DNA of 64,000 bases, from contig CM064681.1 of NCBI GenBank assembly GCA_032717465.1, forward strand, positions 17,848,151 to 17,912,150, written 5' to 3'. The stretch comes from Coenobita brevimanus. Its lineage: Eukaryota; Arthropoda; Malacostraca; Decapoda; Coenobitidae. The stretch's first letter is position 1. Each line of letters begins with the position of its first letter. This document shows, piece after piece, positions 30,300 through 43,368 of the stretch. A program made the position numbers and the translations under genes. The notes under the pieces are model-generated. The model searched no databases, was not told the origin of the DNA, and worked only from the letters and a program-made list of their open reading frames with translations.

Positions 30300-33262
30300 A
30301 TTTTGACCTTTATTATGTCTCTAAGGGCCCAAAAATGTCCAGGTATGAGGGGGTACCGCTCTGTTGAGCACCACCTCTCCTTCTCTAAACCTCACCTTTT
30401 TCTAACTGAGACTCAGCTGTCTCAGTTAACTGACAGCAAACCCTTTTCTGTATCCTCCTACTTTCTCTATACTCATTTCAAAGCCAAAGGTGGATGTTGC
30501 GTATATGTACGCAACGATCTATCTTGTTCTCGTGTTCCTGAACTCGATTCTTCTGAATTCTCTACAATCTGGCTTCGGCTTTCCTGTCATTCTCTGACTA
30601 AATATATATATGTGCTGTTTACTTATCTCCTAATTCTACTGACTATCAAAAATTCTCTAACTATCTTACTTATATGATGGAACACATTCTATCTATTTCT
30701 CCTTTCTCCGAAATCTCCATTCTAGAAGATTCAATGTTCACCATCACCTTTGGCTCTCCTCTCCTTTCACTGATCCACCTGTTGAACTAGCCTACACCTT
30801 TTCTATCCTTAATGACTTAGATCTGCTTGTACAGCACCCTACCCGTATCCCTGACTACCTTGGAGAGAGCTCCAACATACTTGACCTCTTCCTTACTACT
30901 AATCCTTCTGCTTACACTGTTAATCTTTTCTCTCCGTTGGGCTCCTCCGATCACAACCTTATCACCTTAACCTGTTCTATCGCTCTGGAAAGGCCTGTGG
31001 ACCCTCCAAAGAAACATCGTCTGTGGCACTTTGGAGCTGCAGATTGGGAGGCCCTCAGGCAGTACTTCTTTGATTCTCCCTGGAATGATTATTGCTTCCA
31101 TGGCCGGGAGCCACCTGAATGTGCCTTGTGCATTACGGAGGTAATTCTCTCGGGCATGGAAGCATACATTCCTTTCTCATATCCCCTGACTAATGCAAGA
31201 AAGCCTTGGTTTAATCACGCTTGTTCTAATGCTGTCCACAACAAAGAGAGGGCCTATAAAAGGTACCAGAGCCATCCCACCCCGGAATCACATCTTTTAT
31301 ACACGTCTACCCGGAATCGTGCTAAGCCTGTTCTTCGCTCTGCTAAAAATAATTTCATCCGTACTAAATGCTCTCAACTCTCCAACTTGAATTCTTCCCG
31401 CTCCTTCTGGCACCTTGCCAAAAACCTTTCTAACAACTTTACCTCATCTTCCTTCCCTCCTCTTTTCCACTCTGATGGCTCTCTAGCTATTTCTTCTACT
31501 GATAAAGCAGATCTCTTTGCTCAGACTTTCTCCTCCAATTCCACCTTCAACGATTCCAGTGCTGTTCTTTCATCACTTCCCCCCTCTGACTTCCTCATGG
31601 CTGACATTAAAATTTCTTCAGGTGATGTATTATCTGCCATTGCTGGCCTCAATACTAATAAGGCATATGGGCCTGATGGAGTCTCTCCTGTTGTTCTCAA
31701 GAACTGTGCTTCTGTGCTTACACCCTGCCCAGGCAAACTCTTTCGCCTGTGTCTATCAACTTGTACCTTTCCTTCTTGCTGGAAGTTTGCTCTCATTCAG
31801 CCAGTCCCAAAGAAAGGTGACCATTCCCAACCCTCTAACTATCGTCCAATTGCTTTAACATCCTGTATCTCAAAAGTTTTCGAGTCAATTCTTAATAGAA
31901 AAATTTTAAAGCATCTTTCCTGTCACAACCTTCTTTCTGCTCGCCTGTATGGGTTCCGTCAGGGACGCTCCACTGGCGATCTTCTCACCTACCTTTCAAA
32001 CTCCTGGTCATCCTCTTTTCGGGACTTTGGTGAAAGCTTTGCCATTGCATTTGACATCTCCAAGGCTTTCGATCGAGTCTGGCATAAATCCTTAATTTCC
32101 AAACTGCTCTCTTACGGTTTCTATCCTTCTATCTGTGCCTTCATCTCTAGCTTCCTTTCTGGCCGTTCTATAGCTGCTGTTGTAGACGGCCATTGTTCTT
32201 CTCCTAGATCTATCAGCAGTGGTGTTCCTCAGGGCTCTGTTCTATCACCAGCTCTCTTCCTTTTATTCATCAATGACCTTCTAAGCTGTACATCTAACCC
32301 TATCCACTCTTATGCTGGTGACTCCACCCTTCACCTTTCCGTCCAGTTCCCGCAACGTCCATCTAAGCAGTTACTTCAACAAACAAGGGATGAGGCTATG
32401 GCACACCTACTGTCTGACTTGGCTGGTATCCCTGACTGGGGTAAAAATAATCTTGTTGTTTTGTTGTTTTTAATGCATCAAAGACTCAGTTTTTACACCT
32501 ATCAACCCAACAAAATCTTCCACAGGTATATTAACTAATGTTTAATAATAATCAGCTTAATCCTGCATCATCCTTGAACATGCTTGGGGTTTCATTTACT
32601 CGGGACTTATCTTGAAAAGATCATATTACATCTCTTGTAAAATCTGCTTCCAAGAGATTATGTGTGCTGAGCCGACTCCGTTCGTTCTTTACCCCTGCAT
32701 ATTTGTTGACTCTATACAGGGGTTTTATTCGTCCCTGTGTGGAGTACAACTCTCATGTGTGGGGAGGCTCCCCACATCCAGCTCTTCTCAATAGGGTGGA
32801 GTCAAAGGCTTTTTGTCTCATTAACTCTCCTCCTCTTACTGACTCCCTTCAATCTCTGTCTCTTTGTCACACTGTTGCATCTTTATCTCTTTTCTACTGC
32901 TATTTCAATGGTCACTGCTCCTCTGAACTATCTGCATGCATTCCTCCACCTCTACGACGGGCGTGTAGCACCCGTCTAGCAGCAAACTCTCATCCCTTTT
33001 CTGTCCAACTCTCTAATGCAAGAGTTAACCGTTACTCCCAGTCCTTCATTTATGCAACAGGTTAGCTCTGGAACTGTCTCCCTCTGTTTGTATTTCCTGC
33101 TTCCTATGTTCTCCAGTCTTTCAAACGCAGTGTGTCCAGGCATCTCGAAATGATCGGATCTTGAATTTGAATCTCTCTCTTGTATTTTGTTTTTCTCTTG
33201 GTAGGAGCAACAATTGCGGGACTGCGGCCTTCGGTTCCTTCTTGCTCGTATAAAAAAAAAAA
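30300..33262 (+). pseudogene. CR1/Jockey-like LINE (endonuclease, RT), copy 1
   Basis: 30315-30660 gives the endonuclease N-terminus (LTETQLSQLTD, HFKAKGGCCVYVRNDLS). After a break, EN ends in the frame from about 30700 (SSNILDLFLTTNP, GSSDHNLITLT). The frame 30937-32538 carries the RT: LNTNKAYGPDGVSPVVLKN, SNYRPIALTSCISKVFESIL, YGFRQGRSTGDLL, AFDISKAFDRVWHKSL, SGVPQGSVLSPALFLLFIND, and the catalytic box as SYAGDST, where the usual YADD has Gly for Asp. The thumb and C-terminus follow with frame breaks (RVESKAFCLINSPPLTDSLQ, YFNGHCSSELSACIPPP) to about 33100. A poly(A) at 33250-33262 ends it. A second copy lies at 44650-47850 on the other strand. Confidence 0.88.
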
Positions 33263-33408
33263 ATGTAATTTTTCCCATAAGATAAATGGAAAACTTCAGT
33301 TGGTGTTCAAAACAAAGTGGACACTGGGAGATAGAGAGAAGAGGAGAGAGAGGGTTGGGCGGAGAGCAAAGGCTCGAGATGGGAGGAAGTACTTGAGTAT
33401 AGTTGAAG

Positions 33409-33448
<40 letters not shown>

Positions 33449-34740
33449 AAGAGAGAGAGAGTGAGGAGGGGAGGAGGGAGGGGAGAGTTGACTCAGCTGG
33501 AGGGGCAGAAAGAGGAATAGTCAATAGGGGGGAGTTAGGTATGGTGGAGGGCAAAGAAGGGAGGGAGGGAGGAGGGGGATATGGTAAAAGGGGGGAGCTA
33601 TGCAAGGAGGATGAATGGACTCATTTTTTAGAGACGTTATGTTTAAGTAGTATAATTAACTGCATTAGTATTTTTGCTAAGTTTTCGTTTGCTAGGGATG
33701 TATTAAAATGTAAACTGAATGATATTCTAATTAAACTTCATTAGTGAAGTACCAGAATAACAAGGTTAAATATGCCAGTCACGTTACTCTGTAAGTCTCA
33801 TTTTCACTCGTTATCAACCCATTAAACCAGCATGATAATAGTCAGAATCTGAGACCAACCAACCTTAACCCCTAAGCGCCAGGTGACCATTATTTCTGAC
33901 GTGAAACTGGTGGATCAGGGACGTCGGAGGACAGCTATAACCACAAGTGTTTTTGTGCCACAGTTTGAAGTGGCTGCCACTTGATCTCTTCACCAAAGGG
34001 TGGGGATAGCCTCCCAGCACCCGAGGAAAGCATACCTCAGTCGTCTCTGTGACTCTGCCAGGTGTAGGATGATGTTTTCTTATGTGTTTCATCCGATTCT
34101 GTTCCTGCCTTCCATGAAACCTTGCGTCATCTGCCCCTGTCAAGCCTCATTCCAAGAGTACTAGAAAAGGCCTAGTGAAAGTGCCATAAGGCATGCCTTG
34201 AATCTAACAGTATCTAGTTTGTCTAGTAGTGGAGTAAGTTATCACACTGAGTGCAAAGCCATAGTCGGTGCTGCTGGCAGAAGCACGAACACGTCCTGCT
34301 GTCACGCTGCTTTCGCGGAGAAAATTAGTTCTCATCCTCACATCATGCCTCATTAACACAAGGATCTACAGACCTGGGGATACTTTCATTGGCAGAAGGA
34401 AGAGTTGTTGAGTAAAAAGGTCATTAATTTGTTTCCCTAAGTTTTATGCTTTCCAAGATTATAAGTTTTGAAAATAAGCAATTTTCAGCAGCTTCTGAGG
34501 AATTGCCTATAGGGAGGTGACGACTACATTAGAGATTGCCCGGCATGTGAGCGGTAAAGAAGGAAATTAAATAGCATAGAGGAAGAGTTGTGAATGTGAT
34601 AGAGATGAACCTGGGATCCATTTTTGATTAGCTTCACATTCAGGATAATGCATAATGCAGTACATGTGTGATATTCTGGTAATGAAGGGTAACCTCAACA
34701 TTTCGTTTTGGTTATAGTAGACAGGTCAAGCATATTTATT
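33263..34740. other. Unassigned stretch with (GA)-rich part
   Basis: 33320-33600 is purine-rich with GAGAGA blocks. 33600-34740 shows no recognised gene. At 33865 TTAACCCCTAAGCGCC resembles the end of a piggyBac-type element (TTAA then CCC), but no partner end was found. Confidence 0.4.
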
Positions 34741-34754
34741 GAAGCCAGCATGCA

Positions 34755-35057
<303 letters not shown>

Positions 35058-35129
35058 AGTTAAGGCTTTCACCCACTAATCATCCTCAATTGTTTTTCCC
35101 TTGGGAATATTGGCCCCAAGTCATGAATT

Positions 35130-37030
35130 ACTGTATGATGGTTGACTTGGTGTTGGAATGAGGAAGTACAGGATAGCATAAATAGGAAGAAGCAGGCTAA
35201 GAAGAATATGGATAGACACAGGGACGAAGAAAGCATTCGGGAATATAACGAGACGAGGAACATAGCCAAGAAAGAGGTTGCTAAGGCAAAAGAAAAGGCA
35301 TACCAGAAGCTGTACGAGAAGTTGGATAGCAGGGAAAGGGAAAAAGACCTGTACCGATTAGACAGGCAGAGAGACAGAGCTGGGTGGGATGTGCAGCATG
35401 TTAGAATGATAAAGGATGCAGATGGCAATGTACTGACAAGTGAGGAGAGTGTATTAAGAAGGTGGAAGGAGTATTTTTGAAGAGTTGATGAATATAGAAA
35501 GTATGAGAGAGGGAAGGTTGGAAGAGTTGGAGGTAGTGAGTCAGGAAGTGCAAGAGATCAGCAGAGAGGAAGTGAGGAATGCCATGAAGAGGATGAAGGA
35601 TGGCAAGGCAGTGGGCCCAGATGGTATACTAGTGGAAGCATGGAGAAGCTTAGGAGAGAAGGCTGTGACGTGGCTTACCAGATTGTTTAACAAAATCATG
35701 GAGGGTGAGAGGATGCCAGAGGAGTTGAGAAAAAGTATTCTAGTTCCGATATTCAAGAACAAGGATGATGTGCAGTGCTGCAGCAACTACAGAGGTATAA
35801 AGCTGATCAGCCATGCAATGGGAAGAGTGGTGGAATCTAGGCTGAGAAGAGAAATCAGAATCTGCGAGGAGCAATTTGGTTTCATGCCACGGAGAAGTAC
35901 TATAGACGCCATATTTGCTTTGAGAATGGTGATGGAGAAGTACAGAGAAGGCCAGAAGGAGTTGCATTGTGTGTTTATAGACTTGGAGAAGGCTTATGAT
36001 AGGGTAGCGAGAAAGGAGCTGTGGTACTGTATGAGTAAGTCAGGAGTGCCATAGAAGTACGTGAGGGTGGTGAAGGTAATGTACGACGATAGTGTAACAG
36101 CAGTGAGATGTGCCATAGGAATGACTGAGGGTTTCAAGGTGGAGGTGGGATTGCATCAAGGATCGACTTTGAGTCCCTTCTTGTTTGCAATGTTGATGGA
36201 CAGATTGACAGATGAGATTAGACAGGAGCCTCCGTGGACAATGATGTTTGCAGACTACATTGTGATATGTAGTGAGAGCCGGGAGGAAGCTGAGGCAGAG
36301 CTTGAGAGATGGAAATATGCACTGGAGAGAATGAGAATGAAAGTAAGCAGAAGCAAGACTAAGTACATGTGTGTAAATGAGCGAGATGACAGGGGAGCCG
36401 TGAGGCTGCAAGGTGTAGAGGTGGCAAATGTAGGTGAATTCAAATACTAGGGGTCAACTGTACAAAGTAACGGAAAATGTGGTAGAGAGGTAAAAAAGAG
36501 AGTGCAGGCGGGATGGAGTGGGTGGAGAAAGGTGTCAGGAGTGATCTGTGACAGAAGGGTCTCTGCAGAAATGAAAGGGAAAGTTTATAAGACTGTAGTG
36601 AGGCCAGCCATGTTGTACGGAATGGAGACAGTACCACTGACAAAAAGACAGGAGGCAGAGTTGGAGGTAGCAGAATTGAAGATGTTGCGTTTTTCACTAA
36701 GTGTGACGAGGTTGGACAAAATTAGAAATTAACATATTAGAGGGACAGTGCATGTAAGTCAGTTTGGGAACAAAGCTAGAGAGACGAGACTGAGATGGTT
36801 TGGACATGTGCGGAGGAGGGATGAGGAGTATGTCGGGAGGAGGATGCTGGAATTAGAGTTACCAGGCAGTAGAAAGAGAGCAAGGCCAAAGAGAAGGTTT
36901 ATGGATGTAGTGAAGGAGGACATGCGGGTGGTAGGTGTAAGAGAAGAAGATGCAGAAGACAGAGTAAGATGGAGATGGGTGATCTGCTGTGGCGACCCCT
37001 AAGGGGAGAGCCGAAAGGAGAAGAAGAGGT
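35130..37030 (+). pseudogene. RTE-like LINE, RT to 3' end
   Basis: It starts mid-linker (WNEEVQDSINRKKQAKKNM) right after a (CA)n tract. 35485-36054 holds RT fingers and palm: [83 protein letters not shown]. 36061-36450 continues: VGLHQGSTLSPFLFAMLMD, and MMFADYIVICS where the second catalytic Asp of FADD is Tyr. After three more stops come GSTVQSNGKCGREVKKRV, RPAMLYGMETVPLTKRQ and LRWFGHVRRRDEEYVGRRML, ending VICCGDP near 37000. Breaks are mainly single nonsense codons within one frame family. Confidence 0.88.
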
Positions 37031-37041
37031 TGACTATAATT

Positions 37042-37345
37042 ATTCAATAGTATGAACAGCAAGAAATATTGGAACTAGTATAGTTAAGATATTTAATATT
37101 TTACCAAAGTATTTGCTCATTACAACTATTTCCTATTGGATAGCATATCAATGAATCCCAATGGAAATGCATCCATAATGTAGCTGATATAAAGGGTATA
37201 TATCGAAGCTCCGATTCAATATAGTGTGCAAGCTACTATTAGAACAATATTGGACACTTCCACATCTCATCCTTTCCCTTCACCGTCCCCAAATCCTCCC
37301 GTCTCTCCCTCCCTCCTTTCTCACCCCTCCACCTCGTCCTGCCAG
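37042..37345 (+). repeat. Dispersed repeat family R2, copy 2
   Basis: Homologous in direct orientation to the minus strand of 27012-27312 over about 300 bp (see that copy for shared blocks). It directly follows the RTE-like LINE. Confidence 0.75.
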
Positions 37346-37983
37346 CTTCATCTGCCTGCCTCAGCTCTTCCTACAGAATGTCTTCATGCTGTGAATACTC
37401 TCCAAGTATTCATTCCTGCCTCATACAGGGAAGCAAGTGTTGTATGCAGCCAATAACTATGTTGATTTATACTCTCTTCTGTATGCTTTACATATTCATT
37501 ATTTTAATCCCTCCCGTCCAGCAGATGTTGTCGCGAGCGCTCCCCACAGCCGGACATTCCCGACAGAAATCGGCAACATCGTCTATCTGCTTCATATCTC
37601 TGTTAATACTTAACCAATTGCAACAAAAAAGGTTTCATATTACTCATCAATCCATCGACTTCAAGTTGATGGCATCGGATAGTCTGTGAAGTGCAAATAG
37701 GGAAAGTGAGTGAGTGGGGAATTAGGGCAATTTTTTGTGTTTTTTTGCCAGTGTCCGTATGCGTGGTAGAGGTTCAGTGACACAACAATGGCTTACACTA
37801 GCCCACCACACTTAGGCTATATCACTTCGATGGCACTTCCAGGACACCAAAATACACTACAAACATTGTTTCCATGAGTATTTGTCCATAATCGGTCGTA
37901 TTGGGTGAATGAATACCGGTCACGGTAGCAGCGACCTTGAAATCACGCTGCTCATCTTCCTCGTAACAGACAGACAGACACTC

Positions 37984-38013
<30 letters not shown>
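37346..38013. other. Unassigned sequence ending in (CT)n
   Basis: No coding similarity recognised in 37346-37975. CT repeat at about 37980-38013 and CA repeat at 38014-38050 lead into the next LINE. Confidence 0.5.
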
Positions 38014-38049
<36 letters not shown>

Positions 38050-38052
<3 letters not shown>

Positions 38053-39720
38053 GACGATGGAATCACCTATAGACAAGAGAAGGATGTTTGTGAAGCACTA
38101 AACAAGAATTTCCAATCAGTTTTTACAGAGGAAAAATTTTTTGAGAGGGATCATTTGGAACATGCATGCCCACACATACTACCAGATATACAAACATCAG
38201 AAAAAGATATACAGAAGGAGCTAAGTAAATTAGACAACGGAAAAGCAAATGGTCCTGATGAAATTTCATGTTGGGTGCTATGTGAATGTGCAAAGGAGTT
38301 AAGGAAACCATTATTTTTAATTTTCAAGAAATCCTTGAGTGAAGGTAAACTACCTGATATCTGGAAGAAAGGAAACATTGTTCCCTTATTCAAGAAAGGA
38401 AATAGACAAAATACACTCAACTACCGACCAGTATCATTGACCAGTGTTGTAAGTAAGGTATTAGAAAAGCTTATAAGAAAAGCTTGGGTAAATCATCTAG
38501 AAGAACACAATATGATAATAGAAAGACAGTTTGGTTTCAGAAAAGGAAAATCATGTGTTGCTAATCTGTTGAGCTACTATGACAGAGTAACAAACACATT
38601 ACAGGAAAGAGAAGGATGGATGGACAGTATCTATTTAGTTTTTAAAAAGCATTTGACACAGTACCACACCAAAGACTTTTATGGAAACTATACCATCAAG
38701 GAGGAATTCGAGGCAAACTGTACTGTTGGATGCAAGATTTTCTCATGAAAACGAAAATGAGAACAGTACTTAGGGGAAATTACTCATCATGGAAAGAAGT
38801 GACTAGTGGAGTACCACAGGGCTCAGTCCTGGCACCAATCATGTTTTTAGTATATATAAATGATATAAACAGTAACACTGGAAATGAGAGCTATCTGAAT
38901 ATGTTTGCAGATGATGCAGAAATACAAAGGAGAATTACTAACACAGACTCTTGTAAAGAGCTACAAAAAGAATTAAATAAGCTTCATGAATAGAGTAATA
39001 CATGGCAAATGGAATTCAATGTGGACAAGTGTCATGTAATCAAGTTTGGTAAAAATGGAAAAAGACCTGATTGGGATTATATGTTAGGAAATAAAACCCT
39101 ACACACATCAGAAAGAGAGAAGGACCTAGGTATGATTGTCAATAACAGACTATCTCCGGCTGACCACATCAGTGTGGAGGTACGGAACATGTATACACTG
39201 CTTGCCAATATGAGAATAGCATTTACATACATAAATGAAGACATGCTAAGAAAGATAATAACATCATTCATCAGACCAACCCTGGAGTATGCATCAGTAG
39301 TCTGGAGTCCTCATCTCAAAAAACACATAGACAAGATTGAAAAGTTCAAAGTGCCGCTACAAGATGGGTACCAAGCTTAAGGGATCTAAGCTATGAAGAA
39401 CGACTAAATAAACTGAATCTACCAACACTACAAGAGAGAAGGAAAAGAGGTGACATGATTATGCTATATAAATGCATATCAAGGAAGGAGAAAATAGACA
39501 TAAATGATTACTTAACGTATGGGGAAGCATCAGCAAGAGGACACTGCAAAAAATTGCATAAAAAGAGAGGTGATAAAGACGTAAGGAAATTTAGTTTCCC
39601 AAATAGAGCAATTGATCAGTGGAATGCACTACCGAATGAAATAGTGTGTGCCAAAACAATTCACAAATTTAAGGATATGTACGATAAATATGGTTTAAAA
39701 CACGGGACAGTATGAGCTTG
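38050..39720 (+). pseudogene. CR1/L2-like LINE, RT and C-terminus
   Basis: It starts directly after (CA)n with an open frame to 38748: FTEEKFFERDHLEH, LDNGKANGPDEISCWVLCEC, WKKGNIVPLFKKGNRQ, NYRPVSLTSVVSKVLEKLI, QFGFRKGKSCVANLL. A frameshift near 38640 (in the AFD region) precedes 38730-38993: SGVPQGSVLAPIMFLVYIND and the intact catalytic MFADDAEIQR. 39009-39380 gives FNVDKCHVIKFGKNG, KDLGMIVNNRLSPADH, ITSFIRPTLEYASVVWSPH. 39400-39715 gives LQERRKRGDMIMLYKCISRK and the C-terminal FSFPNRAIDQWNALPNEIV. About four breaks in all. A different family from the LINE at 30300, more like the L2/CR1 type. A SINE is inserted just past its 3' end. Confidence 0.88.
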
Positions 39721-39755
39721 ACTCATTCCTGTAAAGATACAATTAGGTAAGAACA

Positions 39756-40105
39756 ATTTGGGGGAGGCAGTGGCTCAATCGGTAGAGAGGTGGCCTGCAG
39801 TCCCACCGGACCCAGGTTCGAATCCCGGCTGGGGCAGGGAACAGTTTAAGGATTTGAATTTCATTAAATCAGGCTTTACTGATCTACCAGAAGACCCGCC
39901 GACATGTCGTAAAAATACCCCCGCTAATACCAATACACCAGTCCTGTATGAGACAGCCCTAGCACGTATTCAATATGGACGGTGGGTGTTAGCGCCGAAG
40001 TGGTGACATGTAGAGGTGTATGGTATGTAGGAGGACTGCTGGGCCTTGATAGCAGGCTGTGAAGCCTATGCCCAGAGTCGGACACATAAAAAAAAAAAAA
40101 AAAAA
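39756..40105 (+). mobile_element. SINE family 1, full-length tRNA-derived copy with target duplication
   Basis: 350 bp. The tRNA-like head has box A (TGGCTCAATCGGTAGAG, about 39771-39787) and box B (GGTTCGAATCC, about 39814-39824). A body of about 250 bp and a poly(A) of about 18 nt follow. The 9-bp sequence GTAAGAACA occurs at 39747-39755 and again at 40106-40114, flanking the element exactly: a target site duplication. Two other copies are at 7554-7657 and 56508-56850. Confidence 0.95.
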
Positions 40106-40189
40106 GTAAGAACATGGAAATGTATGTTTGGCTTGGATTGTTGCTCGATTCTGGCAATGGTGATCGAGTAGAAGTCTGGGTATTGCAAC

Positions 40190-40372
40190 TCCTAGAAATA
40201 ATGCTAGAAGTACAACTACCACTACAACAACTACTAATACTACAACTACCACTACTACATGTACTACTACCACTACCACAACTACTACTATTACAACTAA
40301 CACATCTACTGCTATTACTACCACACCTACTACCACTACTACTATCACTACAAGTACTACTGGAAAAAAATT
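40190..40372. repeat. Degenerate (CTA/CCA)n trinucleotide repeat
   Basis: Imperfect ACTACCACTACT-type triplets. On the minus strand they encode runs of Val, but this is composition and not a gene. Confidence 0.9.
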
Positions 40373-40379
40373 AAATAAA

Positions 40380-40661
40380 TAAAATGTGAACCAAATACCG
40401 GTTGTCATTTACTTACTGCCCACAAACGGAAATACTTACCACTGTGACTTTCTCTTTCCTTTGAGTTATAATTTTTCATCATAATTATGTAAAAGCAAAT
40501 GATTCCCAAATAAAATAAGGCTGCGAGTTTATCATGAAACATACTTTCCGCCTCCGTTATTCACATAAATATACTCAGAGCAGTGAAATCATACTATCTG
40601 TTTCAACAAAAAACAACATACCAGTATGTACAAAACTAACTTATTCATAATACCCAGACTC
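40380..40661. other. Unassigned AT-rich stretch
   Basis: Probably the 3' flank or 3' end region of the piggyBac element. No TTAA-CCC terminus is visible here. Confidence 0.4.
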
Positions 40662-43030
40662 CTACCACTCGGTCTTTGCGTGGAAATCAAAGAAACAGTC
40701 AGTACACAGTGCAACCTCACATTCAGCACACCACCACTTCGTCATACAGCGTTGCTGTGGTCGGCGTGATGAATTGGCGCAAACAAAGCAACGCCGGAAG
40801 GCTTCCTTGCCTGCAGGTGTGCGAGGTAAGATTTCCATGAAATGCCTGCTGGGGTAGTCCCTGCACTGCATGCGGTCAGACAGTTGCTGTACACAGTGCC
40901 TATGTTTCACGGAAGGAATAACCTGTCCAAACCTCTCCAGAAGGCCGTAAATCACATTCTTCTCGAACTGTCTGAGGGATGTGCTGGTCTGTGTAACCTC
41001 CTTGAACAGAATGAAGGCATTCAGTACACAGATGTCCAGTACATGTAGGAATGCCTTCTTATACCACTTACGACACCTCCTCGGACAGTCGATTGTGTCG
41101 ATCTCCATATCTGATTTATGTACAAGTTGCATGTTCACGTTATAGTCCAGAACAGCATCAGGCTTGAAGACTGGCTGCCTCGTTCTTCTATCTACCTTGC
41201 CTGTGTCAATCAACCTACCTTTGTGGACTGTGGAGAGGACATTCACTTTTATCATGCCAGTGAATTGCCAGGAGTTGACCTGATTTCAACATCCTGCACT
41301 CCCTTTTCACGGTGCCTTTGGGAAAGGATGTCCAATACTTCCTCTTTGCACGGACAGTGCCACATTATCGAATTTGGTCTTCTTGCAGGCACTTTGCAAG
41401 ACTTGGTGCCGTGTAATAATTATCAGTTTAGGATATGGTTGCCACCGAAGTACATGTCCATTAGTTTCTTGACCACAGAGCCAGAGAAACCATGGGGGTC
41501 GTCCTTTGACAACACCACATCACTCGCTCTATACACAATGAAATCAAGTACGTGCTCAGTCTTGTAATCACACAAGACAAAGAACTTTATTCCGAAACGA
41601 TTTCTCTTAGATGGAATGTACTGAATGAAGGCAAGACGTCCCCTGAACAAAACAAGCGACTCGTCGATAACAACCTTCTGACTCTCCATCTTCATCTCTA
41701 GAATCGAGCAAATTTTCCACAGCCTATCGTTCAAATGTGGGCCCATATTGGTGGAAAAATGTAGATACCTTAAGATGTCAAGATATCGGTCACATGGCAT
41801 ATACTTACCAAATACTGGCGTTGCAGCAATATCGTCCATGAATCAGTAATCAATTGTATGTAATGTTTCCTAACATGAGGCTTCAACATTGTCAAGCCTA
41901 GCCAAACATACATTTCGCTAATACTCGTTGCAGTTCATTCCTTCATTTTCGCACTCTCTCACGTGCGAGGTTTCAGCCCAATTGCAGCAGAAATCTCTGA
42001 AATTGTTCACTTCTTTAACTCCATCACTGCTGTTGTGAAAAAAGCAAGGAAGAAGTCCACTGCAAAACAAGCTCTGTTGCAGAGAAATTCTGGCTGCAAA
42101 CTTGCATTTGTGAGGTCAAAAACAGGTAATTCAGGCTGAAACTCCATCCCTTCCTCCAACACAAACGTTTCAGACCTACCAGTCCATGGTTCCTGCCTTG
42201 CCTGCCCTGCACGTGACCTACCCTGTGCCCTGTCACAGCCCCTATCATGGCGGCGATTCTGGCACCACAAGATGAGGCAGATGATGATGCTGGTGACGGT
42301 GATCATGGTGGTCATGGTGTTGGTGAAAGGCGTCGGTGGGCACATGCCTGCTGGTGTGCACCTGCACCAACATATCCAGATGGGCCAGGTTGTGGTAAAG
42401 TGGCACGTGGTGAGGCAGGCTGGCTTGGCGCACCACGTGGTGAGACAGGCCAGCATGGTGAACCCCGTAGTGATGCAGGCTGACATGGTGAGCCTTGATG
42501 CAGGCCAGTGTGGTAAGGCACGTGGTGAGGCCTGAAGTGAGGCAGGTCGGCATGGTGATGCAGGGGATGAGGCAGGTCAGCCTGGTGAGGCACGTGGTGA
42601 GGCAGGTCGGCGTGGTAAGGCACGTGGTGTGGCTGAAAGTGAGACAGGTTGGCGTGGTGATGCATGGAGTGATGATTGAAGTGATGCAGGCCGTGTGGGT
42701 GAATGTGGTTGTGACGGTGTATGGGTGGAAAATTCCACCCTATACTGCTCTCATGCCTGGCAGCTCAGCTTGCGGAGTTTTCTCCTCCCACCAGCCTCCT
42801 CGCTTCCTTCATTGCCACTTTCTCCACTGTGCGTATATCACCCTCTGCAGGATCATCAATTACATCTGATCCTTCATCACCAGAAAAGGCTGATGATCCT
42901 ACAGATGGAAAATATCGTCACACAGTGGCGAATTCACGGTCACTCTCCTCCTCTGATACGTATTTTTCCATACTCAACATGGCTAAGTCTGGTTCTTCAA
43001 AGGAGGAGTCACTTTCCCGCTCACAATTGG
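40662..43030 (-). pseudogene. piggyBac transposase 1 (PGBD4-like), frameshifted
   Basis: From about 43030 down: an acidic N-terminus (SSFEEPDLAMLSMEKYVSEE), a His/Pro-rich repetitive part (42680-42270), then PVFDLTNASLQPEF and FFLAFFTTAVMELKK. 41839-41423 has the first catalytic Asp in VVIDESLVLFRGRL, with FIQYIPSKRNRFGIKFFVLC. The TDNYYTAPSL motif with the second Asp is present just after 41423 in another frame. 41255-40662 has DAVLDYNVNM with the third Asp, a helical tail, and a C-terminal Cys/His zinc-binding domain (CFVCANS, CAECEVALCTDCFFDFH). At least three frameshifts or stops make it non-functional. All three catalytic Asp codons seem to survive. Confidence 0.88.
42400..42690. repeat. 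GC-rich imperfect tandem repeat in piggyBac 1 N-terminus
   Basis: Units like GGCACGTGGTGAGGCAGGTC, about 24-36 bp and partly nested, recur 6-8 times. On the minus strand they encode HADLPHHVPHQ-like His/Pro repeats within the piggyBac N-terminal region. Confidence 0.75.
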
Positions 43031-43368
43031 CGATAATGGTACATCTAACTCCCTCTCTATTGCATTATCATTAAGGCCTTTCCTCCAAGGGCCTTTGGAC
43101 TTCATAGGAGTGGAAGTCGGAGGGCGCGGGCGGGCAACTAAGGGTCAGGACACAGGAATATCTTTACGCACAGGCCTATCCATCTCGGAGATACACAGGC
43201 AACTGTAGCATGACTGGGATGCGTGTGGGGGGTTGCCAGCAGGTGCAGGTAGTGAAAATAATCAGTTAAGTATTCAAACAATGGCGTGAATTACTAGATC
43301 ATGTATATATGACACCCGAACGGCACCGGGAGGACATGTATAAATGTCACCCGGATGGGATGGGTTAA

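Larger units (their letters stand above)
40662..43364 (-). mobile_element. piggyBac-type transposon 1
   Basis: The minus-strand start is at 43364 beside TTAA (43365-43368). The terminus reads CCCATCCCATCCGGGTGACA, the CCC start expected for piggyBac, with a nearby short palindrome GACATGTATAAATGTC. The transposase follows. The opposite terminus was not found to the left of 40662. Confidence 0.8.

Noticed and set aside
33865..33885. TTAACCCCTAAGCGCC as a third piggyBac end
   Set aside because: No opposite terminus or transposase was found nearby; a single short match is not enough.
39766..39840. Possible functional tRNA gene
   Set aside because: It is the head of a SINE with a poly(A) tail, a target duplication and sister copies.
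39989..40408. Valine-rich minus-strand frame
   Set aside because: Encoded by a (CTA/CCA)n triplet repeat, and its N-terminal half is the SINE body.
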